DNA from: CAZIRO01 sp964541595
GTDB lineage: Bacteria > Acidobacteriota > HRBIN11
DNA: 20,236 nt
Direction of reading: 5' to 3'
Assembly (NCBI GenBank): GCA_964541595.1
Contig: CAZIRO010000034.1
Coordinates: 1 to 20,236, forward strand
In this document: positions 1 through 7,707 of the stretch, in pieces
How positions within the stretch are numbered: the first letter of the stretch is position 1
Layout of the letters: every line of letters begins with the position of its first letter
The notes under the pieces: generated by a model
The model's input: the letters and a program-made list of their open reading frames with translations, nothing else
What the model was told of the DNA's origin: nothing
The model's database searches: none
Translations under genes and position numbers: made by a program

Positions 1-51
1 ACACCGGTGGATCCGGTGGTGCGCATGTCCCATGGCCTGTCCCGATCCCAG
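1..51 (+). mobile_element. End of a dispersed inverted-repeat element (third copy, cut by window edge)
   Basis: Positions 1-51 align without gaps to the reverse complement of 7708-7758, the left end of the element at 7708-7930, with 40 of 51 positions identical by hand alignment. The shared parts include GTGGATCCGGTGG and the terminal CCCGATCYCAG. This is therefore the outer end of another copy in the opposite orientation, whose other end lies beyond the window. It stops about 100 bp before the CysO-like gene and just before its predicted promoter. Confidence 0.6.
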
Positions 52-60
52 TCTCCGCAC

Positions 61-88
61 TTGCATACGGCGGAAAAAATTCTATGAT
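61..88 (+). promoter_or_regulatory. Predicted sigma-70-type promoter for the cysO-cysM operon
   Basis: TTGCAT at 61-66 and TATGAT at 83-88 (5 of 6 matches to TATAAT) are separated by 16 bp. Transcription would start near 95, leaving a leader of about 55 nt before the ATG at 150. The -35 box is weak (3 of 6). Prediction from sequence only. Confidence 0.45.
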
Positions 89-149
89 TAATGATGTGTG
101 CAACGTGGGGATACAGGGACATTCGTATGTTCGGAAGGGGGGAAGATAC

Positions 150-437
150 ATGGCTGTAAAGTTGCGGATCCCAACACCATTGCGGCGATTGACTGGTGGT
201 CAGGCAGAACTGACCATCCAGGCGCGGACCATCGATGAACTCCTCATGCAGTTGCAGTACGATTACGAATCGCTGGCGCGTCAGATCCTGGACGATCAGG
301 GGGAAATCCGCAGTTTCGTGCGTCTGTTCGTCAACGATGAGGACATCGAGTCGCTGCAGGGTCGTGCGACTCCGTTAAAGGATGGAGACGTGGTATCCAT
401 TATTCCTTCGATAGCCGGTGGCCGTCCCCTCCAGTAA
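150..437 (+). CDS. cysO: MoaD/ThiS-family sulfur carrier protein (CysO-like)
   Basis: A 95-residue ubiquitin-fold sulfur carrier. Family members carry sulfur as a C-terminal glycine thiocarboxylate made after adenylation by a MoeB/ThiF enzyme. The start is set at ATG 150 because GGAAGGGGGGAAG lies directly upstream; the reading frame is open from 84 without a comparable site. Seen: an N-terminal beta strand (VKLRIPTPLRRLTGG), a central helix, the pattern RLFVNDEDI, then KDGDVVSIIPSIAGG. The next gene is a CysM-type cysteine synthase, as in the Mycobacterium tuberculosis cysO-cysM arrangement, which favours cysteine biosynthesis over molybdopterin or thiamine. Odd point: the di-glycine is not terminal but is followed by Arg-Pro-Leu-Gln, so it would need trimming, for example by a JAMM-type Mec/QbsD protease. 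None is visible here. MoaD is the alternative name. Confidence 0.8.
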   Translation: MAVKLRIPTPLRRLTGGQAELTIQARTIDELLMQLQYDYESLARQILDDQGEIRSFVRLFVNDEDIESLQGRATPLKDGDVVSIIPSIAGGRPLQ

Positions 438-512
438 TGTGACAATCCTTTGGGGCACTGATCCGTTCCGACACGGGTATCGTCTGCATACGGGTGCCCA
501 CCGGTGAGGACC

Positions 513-1433
513 ATGACTGTCGATCTGGAACGCACCCATCTGCTTGCGCACATCGGCAATACGCCGTTGATCCGGCTCAGGCGCGTCGTGCCGGATCGGC
601 CCGGGCTTGAGGTCTATTGTAAGGCGGAATGGCTGAATCCCGGTGGATCGATCAAAGATCGACCGGCGCTGTACATGATCCTGCAGGCGATCCGCCGCGG
701 TGAACTCACACGGGAACGGACCATTCTGGATGCCACGTCCGGGAATACGGGGATTGCGTATGCGATGATCGGTGCGGCACTCGGGTACCGTGTGCAACTC
801 TGTCTGCCCGCGAATGCGAGCCATGAACGGATCCAGATCCTGCGCGCCTACGGCGCGGATCTCGTGCTGACCGATCCGCTCGAAGGTATTGACGGCGCGA
901 TCCGAACGGCCGACCGTCTGCAGGAAATGTACCCCGACAAGTACTACCGGCCGGATCAGTACAACAACCCGGACAACTGGCGCGCGCATTACCGGACCAC
1001 CGCGATGGAGATCTGGCAACAGACCGGGGGACGGGTCACCCACGTCATCGCCGGGCTCGGTACGACGGGAACGGTGGTCGGAATCGGACGCCGATTGAAA
1101 GAACTGAACCCGAACATTCAGATCTGGGCGGTGGAACCTGAACCCTTCCACGGCATCGAGGGATTAAAAAATATGGAAACGGCGATCGTTCCCGGGATTT
1201 ACGATCCTGCTGTGCATGATCGCAAGATCCGTGTCACCACCGAGGAAGCCTATGCGTGGACCCGGCGCCTGGTCCGGGAGGAGGGCCTGTTCGTCGGTCA
1301 GTCGTCCGGTGCCGTGATGGCGGGATTCGCGCGCATGCTGGAAGAGATCGATCGGGGTGTCGTGGTTCTCATCTTTGCGGACGGTGGTGACAAGTATTTG
1401 AGTACATCCGTGTTTTGCCATCCCGGAGCGTGA
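513..1433 (+). CDS. cysM: PLP-dependent cysteine synthase, CysM type (probably CysO-thiocarboxylate dependent)
   Basis: A 306-residue fold-type II PLP enzyme that makes cysteine from an activated serine and a sulfur donor. Seen: HIGNTPLIRL at the N-terminus; NPGGSIKDRPA carrying the PLP lysine; SGNTGIAYA, the substrate-binding loop; AGLGTTGTVVG, the phosphate-binding glycine loop; SSGAVMAG, whose serine contacts the pyridine nitrogen; and a C-terminal GGDKYLST. The stretch GLKNMETAIVPGIYDP resembles the mycobacterial CysM, which uses O-phosphoserine and CysO thiocarboxylate, rather than sulfide-dependent CysK. Together with the upstream carrier this makes a CysO/CysM pathway likely, but the donor is inferred. 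Start: ATG 513 follows GGTGA (503-507) at a sensible distance; GTG 504 is in frame but lies inside that site. The gap to cysO is 75 bp, consistent with one operon. Confidence 0.88.
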   Translation: MTVDLERTHLLAHIGNTPLIRLRRVVPDRPGLEVYCKAEWLNPGGSIKDRPALYMILQAIRRGELTRERTILDATSGNTGIAYAMIGAALGYRVQLCLPANASHERIQILRAYGADLVLTDPLEGIDGAIRTADRLQEMYPDKYYRPDQYNNPDNWRAHYRTTAMEIWQQTGGRVTHVIAGLGTTGTVVGIGRRLKELNPNIQIWAVEPEPFHGIEGLKNMETAIVPGIYDPAVHDRKIRVTTEEAYAWTRRLVREEGLFVGQSSGAVMAGFARMLEEIDRGVVVLIFADGGDKYLSTSVFCHPGA

Positions 1434-1435
1434 CC

Positions 1436-1714
1436 GTGCAGACGGGAATGTCACTCATCGAGGTGCTCGTTGCCATCACCCTGCTGGGCCTGCTCATCGT
1501 CGGGATACTCTTCATGCACGAGCAGTTGAACGTCCAGGTACGCCGCATATATGCCGCCGTCCGTTCCGCCCAGCAGGCGATGCGAACGGCGGCCCGGCCG
1601 CATATCTGTACGGCACGTTCCGATCGGGCGGACACTTGGGTATACACACCCGCGCCGGTCCCTTCGCTCTGGTGGTCCACCATACGGGAAGCGCGGGTGC
1701 GTGCCTGTCGATAG
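1436..1714 (+). CDS. Short type IV prepilin-like (pseudopilin) protein
   Basis: A 92-residue protein with a clear class III signal: a short leader ending in Gly, then MSLIEVLVAITLLGLLIVG. Glu lies at position +5 of the would-be mature protein, followed by a continuous hydrophobic stretch. This is the prepilin peptidase cleavage and N-methylation pattern of type IV pilins and type II secretion minor pseudopilins. After the hydrophobic helix come about 60 polar residues with no recognised domain. Start: GTG 1436 has CGGAG seven bases upstream; GTG 1430 overlaps the cysM stop as GTGA but is too close to that site. It follows cysM by 2 bp, so it is probably co-transcribed. No other pilus or secretion gene is nearby, and its role is unknown. 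Confidence 0.65.
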   Translation: MQTGMSLIEVLVAITLLGLLIVGILFMHEQLNVQVRRIYAAVRSAQQAMRTAARPHICTARSDRADTWVYTPAPVPSLWWSTIREARVRACR

Positions 1715-1733
1715 TCCTGTCCGGGCGGCCGGA

Positions 1734-3074
1734 TCACGGTGTCCGCACGACTTCCCGCAGGTAAGCGATCACGTTCCGATGCCCCTTGCTGGCCGCCCAC
1801 ATGAGTGCGTCCCGACCGTGATGGTCCCGTAGCGTCAGATCCGCGCCCGCATGAATGAGCGTGCGCACCACGTCCAGATTACCGCCAAATGCCGCCCACA
1901 TGAGCGGCGTCATGCCGTCCGCGTCCCGGGCGTTCACGTCGGCGCCGGCCTGGATCAGCCAGATCGCGACATCCGGATGTCCCTTCCATGCTGCCCAGGT
2001 CAATGGCGTACGCCCTTTCCAGTCCCGCTGTTCCGTGGAGGCGCCGGCTTTCACAAGTTGCTGGACGCACTTCAGATGGCCCTCCGCCGCCGCCCAGATG
2101 AGCGGCGTGCGCCCCTCGCGATCCGCCGCACGCAGGTTCGCGTCAGCATCGAGCAGAATGGTCAGGACTTCGGGATGACACCGTGCCGCCGCCCACATGA
2201 GCGCGGTCATGCCGTTGCGATCCCGACGGTGCACGTCTGCACCGGCCCGAAGCAGAATCTGCACGATGTCCGGATGTCCCTCGCGCGCTGCCCAGATCAA
2301 CGGTGTGGCGCCACTGGCGTCCTGATCGTTCAGCCGCGCGCCGTGCTGAATGAGCAACTGAACCACCGGCCGCTGATCTTCTTCTGCCGCCCACATGAGC
2401 GGGGTCACACCGTCTTTATTGCGCACGTTGATGTCCGCACCGTGTGCGATCAGCGTCTGGACCACATCGACATGTCCAAGCCCCGCCGCCCACATCAGGG
2501 GTGTCAAACCGTCGCGATCACGGAGGTTCGGATCGGCACCGGCGGCCAGTAACTGCCGGACAACGGCGACCTGATTCATACGCGCAGCATACGTCAGCGG
2601 CGTCCGTCCGTCCGAATCCCGGGCGTTGACTTTTGCTCCCGCCTGCAACAGTGCGGAGACCACATCGCGATGCCCCTGGGCCGCCGCCCACATGAGTGCG
2701 GTCATGCCCTCGTACGATCGCGTGTCGACATGCGCACCCTGCTGCAGGAGATACCGCACAACATGCACGTGGCCTTCCCCCGCCGCCCAGATGAGCGGCG
2801 TGAAACCGTGTCGATCCCGCGCTTCCAGCCGGGCACCGTGTCGGATGAGGAGCTGCACGATATCGAGCACACCGTGCCGCGCCGCCCACATCAGCGGCGT
2901 CATGCCCTGTTCATCCCGATCGTCAATGCGAATGTCCCGCGTCAGCAGCGTACGCACCTGGGCAAGATCGTCCTGCAGGACGGCTTCCCAGAATTGGGTC
3001 TGGACCCGCTGTTTCGGTGTGAAACCGTAGAAGCAAAAAATACCGATGAGAACCAACCAGAACCATCGACGCAT
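1734..3074 (-). CDS. Exported ankyrin-repeat protein with twelve 33-residue repeats
   Basis: A 446-residue protein. Residues 1 to about 18 (RRWFWLVLIGIFCFYGF) form a signal peptide or membrane anchor. A capping helix pair follows (FWEAVLQDDLAQVRTLLTRD). The remaining 396 residues are exactly twelve ankyrin repeats of 33 residues, running without insertions to the last residue. Nearly every repeat contains T-P/A-L-M/I-W-A-A and ends with a GA-D/R-type turn. Ankyrin arrays bind partner proteins; the partner here is unknown. The hydrophobic N-terminus suggests a periplasmic or surface position. Start: GGAGG lies six bases before ATG 3074; the in-frame ATG at 3080 abuts that site with no spacing. 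It converges on the pilin-like gene with a 19-bp gap. I see no convincing promoter in the 100 bp upstream. Confidence 0.85.
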   Translation of the reverse strand: MRRWFWLVLIGIFCFYGFTPKQRVQTQFWEAVLQDDLAQVRTLLTRDIRIDDRDEQGMTPLMWAARHGVLDIVQLLIRHGARLEARDRHGFTPLIWAAGEGHVHVVRYLLQQGAHVDTRSYEGMTALMWAAAQGHRDVVSALLQAGAKVNARDSDGRTPLTYAARMNQVAVVRQLLAAGADPNLRDRDGLTPLMWAAGLGHVDVVQTLIAHGADINVRNKDGVTPLMWAAEEDQRPVVQLLIQHGARLNDQDASGATPLIWAAREGHPDIVQILLRAGADVHRRDRNGMTALMWAAARCHPEVLTILLDADANLRAADREGRTPLIWAAAEGHLKCVQQLVKAGASTEQRDWKGRTPLTWAAWKGHPDVAIWLIQAGADVNARDADGMTPLMWAAFGGNLDVVRTLIHAGADLTLRDHHGRDALMWAASKGHRNVIAYLREVVRTP

Positions 3075-3181
3075 GATCATCCTCCGCTATGCTTCTCTAT
3101 ACATTTTAGGGAAAATGAAGGAGGATAGCATGCCCTCGGGAGAAGCATCGTACGGGGGAAACGACGGACGGCGAGGAGAGC

Positions 3182-4270
3182 CTACAGGCCGGACCGGGGT
3201 TGGAGTTCCGTACGCCGGTGCTGGGTGATCCAGTCCGTGATCCAGCCGGAGATGTCCTGAAAGAGCACGACCATCCCGAGCACCGCGCCGATGACTGAGG
3301 TAAACCCTCGCCACAGGATGGCGAACAGTACGAGGGTTTCCCGCGCGAGCACCTGTTGCATCAGCAACACGGCGGACACTTCAGCCATCCCGGACGCTCC
3401 CGGTGTGGGGGCAAAGTAGATCACCAACCACTGAATGATCTGCAACATGAGAAACACCCCCAGTCCCACGGACTGATGTAGCGCACGGGCGATACAGTAT
3501 CCGATCATATATTTATTCAAATACAGTGCGCATGTGGTCATGAATACCCAGAACATGTCTGTTTTTCTATGGCGAAGCACCATTTTTACGCTATGCTGGA
3601 ACAGGGCGATTTCCTGCTGCAAGAGCGTCAGCACCCGTGCGCGCAGGCGGCGTAAGGCCCGCCATCGGGTCGGCCACCAGAGTGTCATGGAGTGGATCAC
3701 CCAGAGACCAAATCGCGGGAACGCAAGGACGGCAATGAACAGTGCGGTCACCAGGATCGCGATCAGGAATGCAAACCGGATCGCGAGCGTCCACCCGGGG
3801 CCGAACAGCGCACCGGGCAGAAACAGGACGGCAACGGTTCCGGCGATGATGAAAAACGTCAATGTGGCCAGCAGGTTGATCATCGCCACCATGGTCGCCT
3901 GAGCGATGGGAACACCATTACGCCACAGGATCCAGATCTGTGCGGGACCGCCGCCGGTCTGGAAGGGGGTAACCGCACTGAGGAACAGGTTCGCCCACGT
4001 CGCACGCAGGCAGTGCCAGAGGGACACGTGCGGCAGCACCCGCCCGTTCAGCAGGACACGCATACGCAACGCGCCGAACAGGAAGTCCAGCACCATGAGC
4101 ACCCCCGCGAGGACGAACCACCCCCATTGTGCGGCACGCAACAGGTGCCACAGATTGGGCGGGGTGTGCCAGTGCACGATCAGGCCGATTCCCAGAAGCG
4201 TGCACACCAGAAAGGTGATGGCACCGCGCCGAGACGCACGCAGTGAAGGCAGTGTCTGTGGTGTGGTCAT
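3182..4270 (-). CDS. Lysylphosphatidylglycerol synthase-type (UPF0104/YbhN-like) integral membrane protein
   Basis: A 362-residue polytopic membrane protein with seven or eight hydrophobic spans. It carries signatures of the LPG-synthase transmembrane/UPF0104 family: SAVTPFQTGGGPAQIW about a third of the way in, and YFAPTPGASGMAEVSA near the C-terminus, corresponding to the family's TPGG-x-G-x-x-E motif. In MprF this domain flips aminoacylated lipids. Stand-alone members like this one lack the synthase domain and have no settled function; lipid translocation is the usual guess. Start: ATG 4270 has AGGGA eight bases upstream; an in-frame ATG at 4306 has no ribosome site. It lies 64 bp downstream of rho on the same strand, so transcription from the clpX/engB/rho block is possible. 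Confidence 0.8.
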   Translation of the reverse strand: MTTPQTLPSLRASRRGAITFLVCTLLGIGLIVHWHTPPNLWHLLRAAQWGWFVLAGVLMVLDFLFGALRMRVLLNGRVLPHVSLWHCLRATWANLFLSAVTPFQTGGGPAQIWILWRNGVPIAQATMVAMINLLATLTFFIIAGTVAVLFLPGALFGPGWTLAIRFAFLIAILVTALFIAVLAFPRFGLWVIHSMTLWWPTRWRALRRLRARVLTLLQQEIALFQHSVKMVLRHRKTDMFWVFMTTCALYLNKYMIGYCIARALHQSVGLGVFLMLQIIQWLVIYFAPTPGASGMAEVSAVLLMQQVLARETLVLFAILWRGFTSVIGAVLGMVVLFQDISGWITDWITQHRRTELQPRSGL

Positions 4271-4334
4271 GTGGACATTCCCTGTACCCGTGGCTGACTG
4301 CAGCATGCCCCGGGTCCGTATCGGGATCGCCGGT

Positions 4335-5663
4335 TTACACGGCCTGGACCTGCCCGGCGAGTTGCCGACGCACCATGGCGAGGAATTCGGCGTTGTTGTG
4401 CGTTTTTGCCAACTGGTTGATGAGTGTTTCCATGGCGTCCACCGGATTCAACTGACTGAGGGATTTCCGCAGCAACCAGATCGCCGCGAGTTCTTCTTCC
4501 GTAAACAGGAGTTCTTCTTTTCGGGTACCGGACTTGAGGATATCGATCGCCGGGAAAATACGGCGGTCGACGAGTCGGCGGTCCAGGTGAATTTCCATAT
4601 TCCCCGTACCTTTGAACTCTTCGAAGATCACGTCGTCCATCCGCGATCCCGTGTCCACCAGGCAGGTGGCGATGATCGTGAGGCTGCCCCCCTCTTCGAT
4701 ATTCCGGGCCGATCCGAAAAACCGTTTCGGGCGCTGAAACGCGTTGGCGTCGATACCGCCACTCATCACCCGTCCGCTCGGCGGGGTCACGGCGTTATTC
4801 GCGCGTGTCAGACGGGTCAGGCTGTCCAGGAGGATCGCCACATCGTAACGGTGTTCGACCAGACGTTTGGCTTTTTCCAGGACGATGTCCGCGACCTGCA
4901 CATGCCGTGTCGGCGGTTCATCGAAGGTCGAACTGATCACCTCCGCTTGCGGGACCACCCGTTTCATCTCGGTGACCTCTTCCGGCCGCTCGTCAATGAG
5001 CAGGATGATGAGCACCACTTCCGGATAGTTGTGCACGATGGCTTTGGCGATCGTCTGCAGGAGCATGGTCTTACCAGCGCGCGGGGCGGACACGATCAGA
5101 CCGCGCTGTCCCTTGCCGATCGGGGTCAGCAGATCCATGACGCGCGCGGAGAGGTCTCCGCGGTCGGTTTCGAGGCGAATCCGTTCATTGGGATGAATCG
5201 GCGTCAGTTCCTCAAACTTGGCGCGATACCGAATGCTTTCGGCGTCTTCATAGTTGACCGCTTCGACTTTAATGAGCGCGTAGTATTTTTCATCGTCTTT
5301 CGGCGGGCGCACGATGCCGAAGATGGTATCGCCAGTGCGCAGGTTGAACTTGCGGATCTGAGACGGTGAGACATAGACATCGTCCGGGCTGTTCAGATAA
5401 CTGTTCGCCGCATACCGCATGAATCCGTACCCTTTGCCCTCCAGGATCTCCAGCACACCTTCCGCACAGATCCATTTGCCTTCCGAAACCTGCCGCCGGA
5501 TGATCTCGTTGATGAGCTCATAGTTTGGTTTCGAATCCACGTCCGCCAGTCCGAGTTCTGCTGCGAATCGTTTGAGGTCCCGGGTTTCCAGCAGACGCAG
5601 GCGGGACAAATTTAACGTGCCGTCTGGCAACACGAGTTCACGCGCAATCAATCGATACTTCAT
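4335..5663 (-). CDS. rho: Transcription termination factor Rho
   Basis: A 442-residue hexameric RNA-dependent helicase that ends transcription of untranslated RNA. Seen: an N-terminal Rho helical domain (LETRDLKRFAAELGL); a cold-shock-like RNA-binding domain with EGKGYGFMRYAANSYL and DVYVSPSQIRKFNLRTGD; Walker A SAPRAGKT at about 192-199; LLIDERPEEVTEM; the secondary-channel segment with SGRVMSGGIDANAF and FFGSARNIEEGGSLT; and the arginine-finger region DTGSRMDDVIFEEFKGTGN. The length is close to E. coli Rho (419) and there is no large N-terminal insertion. Start: ATG 5663 follows AGAGGA with proper spacing. An in-frame GTG at 5681 sits upstream of that site. The ATG overlaps the engB stop as ATGA, so the two are probably translationally coupled. 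Confidence 0.97.
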   Translation of the reverse strand: MKYRLIARELVLPDGTLNLSRLRLLETRDLKRFAAELGLADVDSKPNYELINEIIRRQVSEGKWICAEGVLEILEGKGYGFMRYAANSYLNSPDDVYVSPSQIRKFNLRTGDTIFGIVRPPKDDEKYYALIKVEAVNYEDAESIRYRAKFEELTPIHPNERIRLETDRGDLSARVMDLLTPIGKGQRGLIVSAPRAGKTMLLQTIAKAIVHNYPEVVLIILLIDERPEEVTEMKRVVPQAEVISSTFDEPPTRHVQVADIVLEKAKRLVEHRYDVAILLDSLTRLTRANNAVTPPSGRVMSGGIDANAFQRPKRFFGSARNIEEGGSLTIIATCLVDTGSRMDDVIFEEFKGTGNMEIHLDRRLVDRRIFPAIDILKSGTRKEELLFTEEELAAIWLLRKSLSQLNPVDAMETLINQLAKTHNNAEFLAMVRRQLAGQVQAV

Positions 5664-6256
5664 GGGTTTTCCTCTGTACACAGTTTTTGAATCCAGGCAA
5701 GAAGGGGCGTCCGCCCTTCACCGGTGCGGGCGGAAAACCAGATGACATCCCGCATGTAGGAACGCCACGGCCATACGTCGATGCGACGGTGTGCCTGTGC
5801 ACGTTCCCGTTGGTTCAAACAGTCGACCTTGGTCATCACAGCAACGATCGGGCGTCCGTACTGGGCGAGCCATGTCACCAGCATATCATCCAGATCCGTC
5901 GGTGCATGCCGGCTGTCCATCACCAGTATTACTCCCCGTAACTGGACGCGGTGCTGGAGGTAATACTCCGCCAGTTCCTTCCACCGGACAATGGTCGTGC
6001 GCGGTTGACGGGCAAAACCGTATCCGGGAAAGTCCACCCAATACTGGTTTTGATTAATTCGGTAAAAGTTCAATGCCTGGGTCCGGCCGGGGGTCTTGCT
6101 GACGTATGCAAGCCGCCGCCGGTTGACCAGACAGTTAATGACCGAAGATTTGCCGACGTTCGAGCGCCCCACAAAGGCAATTTCCGGATACGGGCTGGGT
6201 TGCAAGTCTTGCGGCCGGAAGACACTGAAAGCAAATTCTGCCTGTCGAATGCGCAA
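5660..6256 (-). CDS. engB: Ribosome-biogenesis GTP-binding protein EngB/YsxC
   Basis: A 198-residue GTPase of the EngB/YihA/YsxC family, needed for large ribosomal subunit assembly. All G motifs are visible: G1 GRSNVGKS at 30-37, G2 TPGRT at 55-59, G3 DFPGYG at 75-80, G4 TKVD at 142-145, and G5 SAR at 176-178. The N-terminus (AEFAFSVFRP, then PEIAFVGRS) has normal family length. The only start that preserves it is TTG 6256; a stop codon lies three codons upstream and no ribosome-binding site is apparent, so initiation may be weak. The stop overlaps the rho start by 4 bp. A promoter lies about 50 bp upstream. Confidence 0.95.
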   Translation of the reverse strand: MRIRQAEFAFSVFRPQDLQPSPYPEIAFVGRSNVGKSSVINCLVNRRRLAYVSKTPGRTQALNFYRINQNQYWVDFPGYGFARQPRTTIVRWKELAEYYLQHRVQLRGVILVMDSRHAPTDLDDMLVTWLAQYGRPIVAVMTKVDCLNQRERAQAHRRIDVWPWRSYMRDVIWFSARTGEGRTPLLAWIQKLCTEENP

Positions 6257-6304
6257 TGGGTTTTAGGATCAATGCTGGTGATGGTTTGGGTTCGATTTCG
6301 TTCA

Positions 6305-6333
6305 AATTTACAGGTTTACCGGGAAAAAGTCAA
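6305..6333 (-). promoter_or_regulatory. Predicted sigma-70-type promoter for engB-rho
   Basis: On the minus strand TTGACT (6333-6328, 5 of 6) and TAAATT (6310-6305, 4 of 6) are separated by exactly 17 bp. The predicted transcription start near 6298 gives a leader of about 40 nt before engB. The site lies in the 88-bp gap after clpX, so engB-rho can be expressed independently of clpX. Confidence 0.55.
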
Positions 6334-6344
6334 GGAACCCCGCT

Positions 6345-7586
6345 TCAGACGGCTTCACGCAGCATATGGGCCTGTTGCGACTCCAGCACCATTTCCCGTG
6401 TGATCACCACACGTTTCGGTTCATTCGCCGACGGCAGATGGTACATCAGATCGAGCATGACTTCTTCCATAATGTTCCGCAGCGCGCGTGCCCCCGTCTT
6501 CCGGGCGATGGCGAGATCGGCAATGGTTTCCAGTGCTTCGCGCGTGAATTCCAGGTGGATCCCGTCATATTCGAACAGCATCTGGTACTGTTTCACCAGC
6601 GCATTTTTCGGTTCCGTCAGGATGCGAACGAGATCCTCGCGACTGAGTTCGTGGAATACGGCGACCACGGGCAGGCGCCCGACGAATTCCGGGATCATCC
6701 CATACTTGATCAGATCTTCCGGCATGACATACCGCAGGATCTCATGACGGGGAACCCGCCCTCCTTGGATGGCCGCCTGATAGCCGATACTGCGGCGTCC
6801 GAGTCGGTGTTCAATGATCTGTTCCAGACCGACAAACGCCCCCCCGCAGATGAACAGTATGTGGGTGGTATCGATCTGGATGAATTCCTGATGGGGATGT
6901 TTCCGTCCCCCCTGGGGTGGGACATTGGCGACGGTCCCTTCCAGGATCTTCAACAGGGCCTGTTGCACCCCTTCGCCGGAAACATCCCGGGTGATCGAGG
7001 GATTGTCGTCCTTCCGGGCGATCTTGTCAATTTCATCGATGTAAACAATGCCGCGCTGGGCTTTTTCGCGGTCCCAACCGGCGTTCTGCAGGAGCCGCAA
7101 CAGAATGTTTTCCACGTCTTCACCCACGTAACCGGCTTCCGTCAATGTCGTCGCGTCGGCGATCGCGAACGGGACGTTCAGCAGTTTGGCCAGCGTTTCG
7201 GCCATCAGGGTTTTTCCGCTGCCCGTAGGCCCGATGAGCAGAATATTGCTCTTGCCGAATTCGATATCCGTCCGTTTCTGCGAGAGTTCAATCCGCTTGT
7301 AATGGTTGTACACGGCAACGGCGATCTTCTTCTTGGCTTCTTCCTGACCGATGATGTACTGATCGAGGAACTCCTTGATGGCCGCGGGTTTAAAGAATGT
7401 CGGTGTGGACGATGACTGCACGAAGAGGTTTTCTTCTTCTGCCAGGAGTGCGCGACAGGCTTCCACACATTCGTCACAGATGCATACGGAAGAGGGCCCC
7501 GCGATCAGGCGTCGCACCTCATCCTGCCGTTTGTGACAGAACGAGCAGCGCAACATGTAATCGTGATGGTCAAAATGCCTGGCCAT
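6345..7586 (-). CDS. clpX: ATP-dependent Clp protease ATP-binding subunit ClpX
   Basis: A 413-residue AAA+ unfoldase that feeds proteins to ClpP. Seen: a zinc-binding domain with Cys pairs CSFC (14, 17) and CDEC (37, 40); Walker A GPTGSGKT at 119-126; pore loop GYVGED at 152-157; Walker B IVYIDEID at 180-187; the RKH loop GGRKH at 226-230; and sensor 2 GARALR. In the ClpP-docking loop the usual Ile-Gly-Phe reads Ile-Gly-Tyr (about 267-269). Start: ATG 7586 follows a perfect AAAGGAGG; an in-frame ATG at 7607 lies upstream of that site. No clpP or tig is adjacent on the 5' side, unlike the common tig-clpP-clpX order. It has its own promoter and is followed by engB. Confidence 0.97.
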   Translation of the reverse strand: MARHFDHHDYMLRCSFCHKRQDEVRRLIAGPSSVCICDECVEACRALLAEEENLFVQSSSTPTFFKPAAIKEFLDQYIIGQEEAKKKIAVAVYNHYKRIELSQKRTDIEFGKSNILLIGPTGSGKTLMAETLAKLLNVPFAIADATTLTEAGYVGEDVENILLRLLQNAGWDREKAQRGIVYIDEIDKIARKDDNPSITRDVSGEGVQQALLKILEGTVANVPPQGGRKHPHQEFIQIDTTHILFICGGAFVGLEQIIEHRLGRRSIGYQAAIQGGRVPRHEILRYVMPEDLIKYGMIPEFVGRLPVVAVFHELSREDLVRILTEPKNALVKQYQMLFEYDGIHLEFTREALETIADLAIARKTGARALRNIMEEVMLDLMYHLPSANEPKRVVITREMVLESQQAHMLREAV

Positions 7587-7607
7587 AACACCTCCTTTCG
7601 GTACCAT

Positions 7608-7636
7608 AATCTAACACGTTGCATCTGCTTTGGCAA
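7608..7636 (-). promoter_or_regulatory. clpX: Predicted sigma-70-type promoter for clpX
   Basis: On the minus strand TTGCCA (7636-7631, 5 of 6) and TAGATT (7613-7608, 4 of 6) are 17 bp apart. This places the start of transcription close to 7601 and gives a short leader of about 15 nt carrying the AAAGGAGG site. It is back-to-back with a predicted plus-strand promoter at 7646-7673. Confidence 0.5.
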
Positions 7637-7645
7637 CAACGTCGG

Positions 7646-7673
7646 TTGTCGATCGGGGGGATTCCAGTAGAAT
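7646..7673 (+). promoter_or_regulatory. Predicted promoter for the DUF2378-like gene
   Basis: TTGTCG (7646-7651, 4 of 6) and TAGAAT (7668-7673, 5 of 6) are 16 bp apart. The predicted start near 7680 is followed by the repeat element at 7708-7930 before the gene begins, so the transcript leader would contain the whole element. Confidence 0.4.
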
Positions 7674-7707
7674 AACGGGAAGACCGGGATCGGTGTACAG
7701 GTGGATA

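Noticed and set aside
1851..2552. 233-codon plus-strand frame with repeated RRPHERGH-type words
   Set aside because: It is the complement of the ankyrin repeats; the periodicity comes from them.
3906..5369. 487-codon open frame on the plus strand opposite rho
   Set aside because: Antisense shadow of a certain gene; its translation has no recognisable domain.
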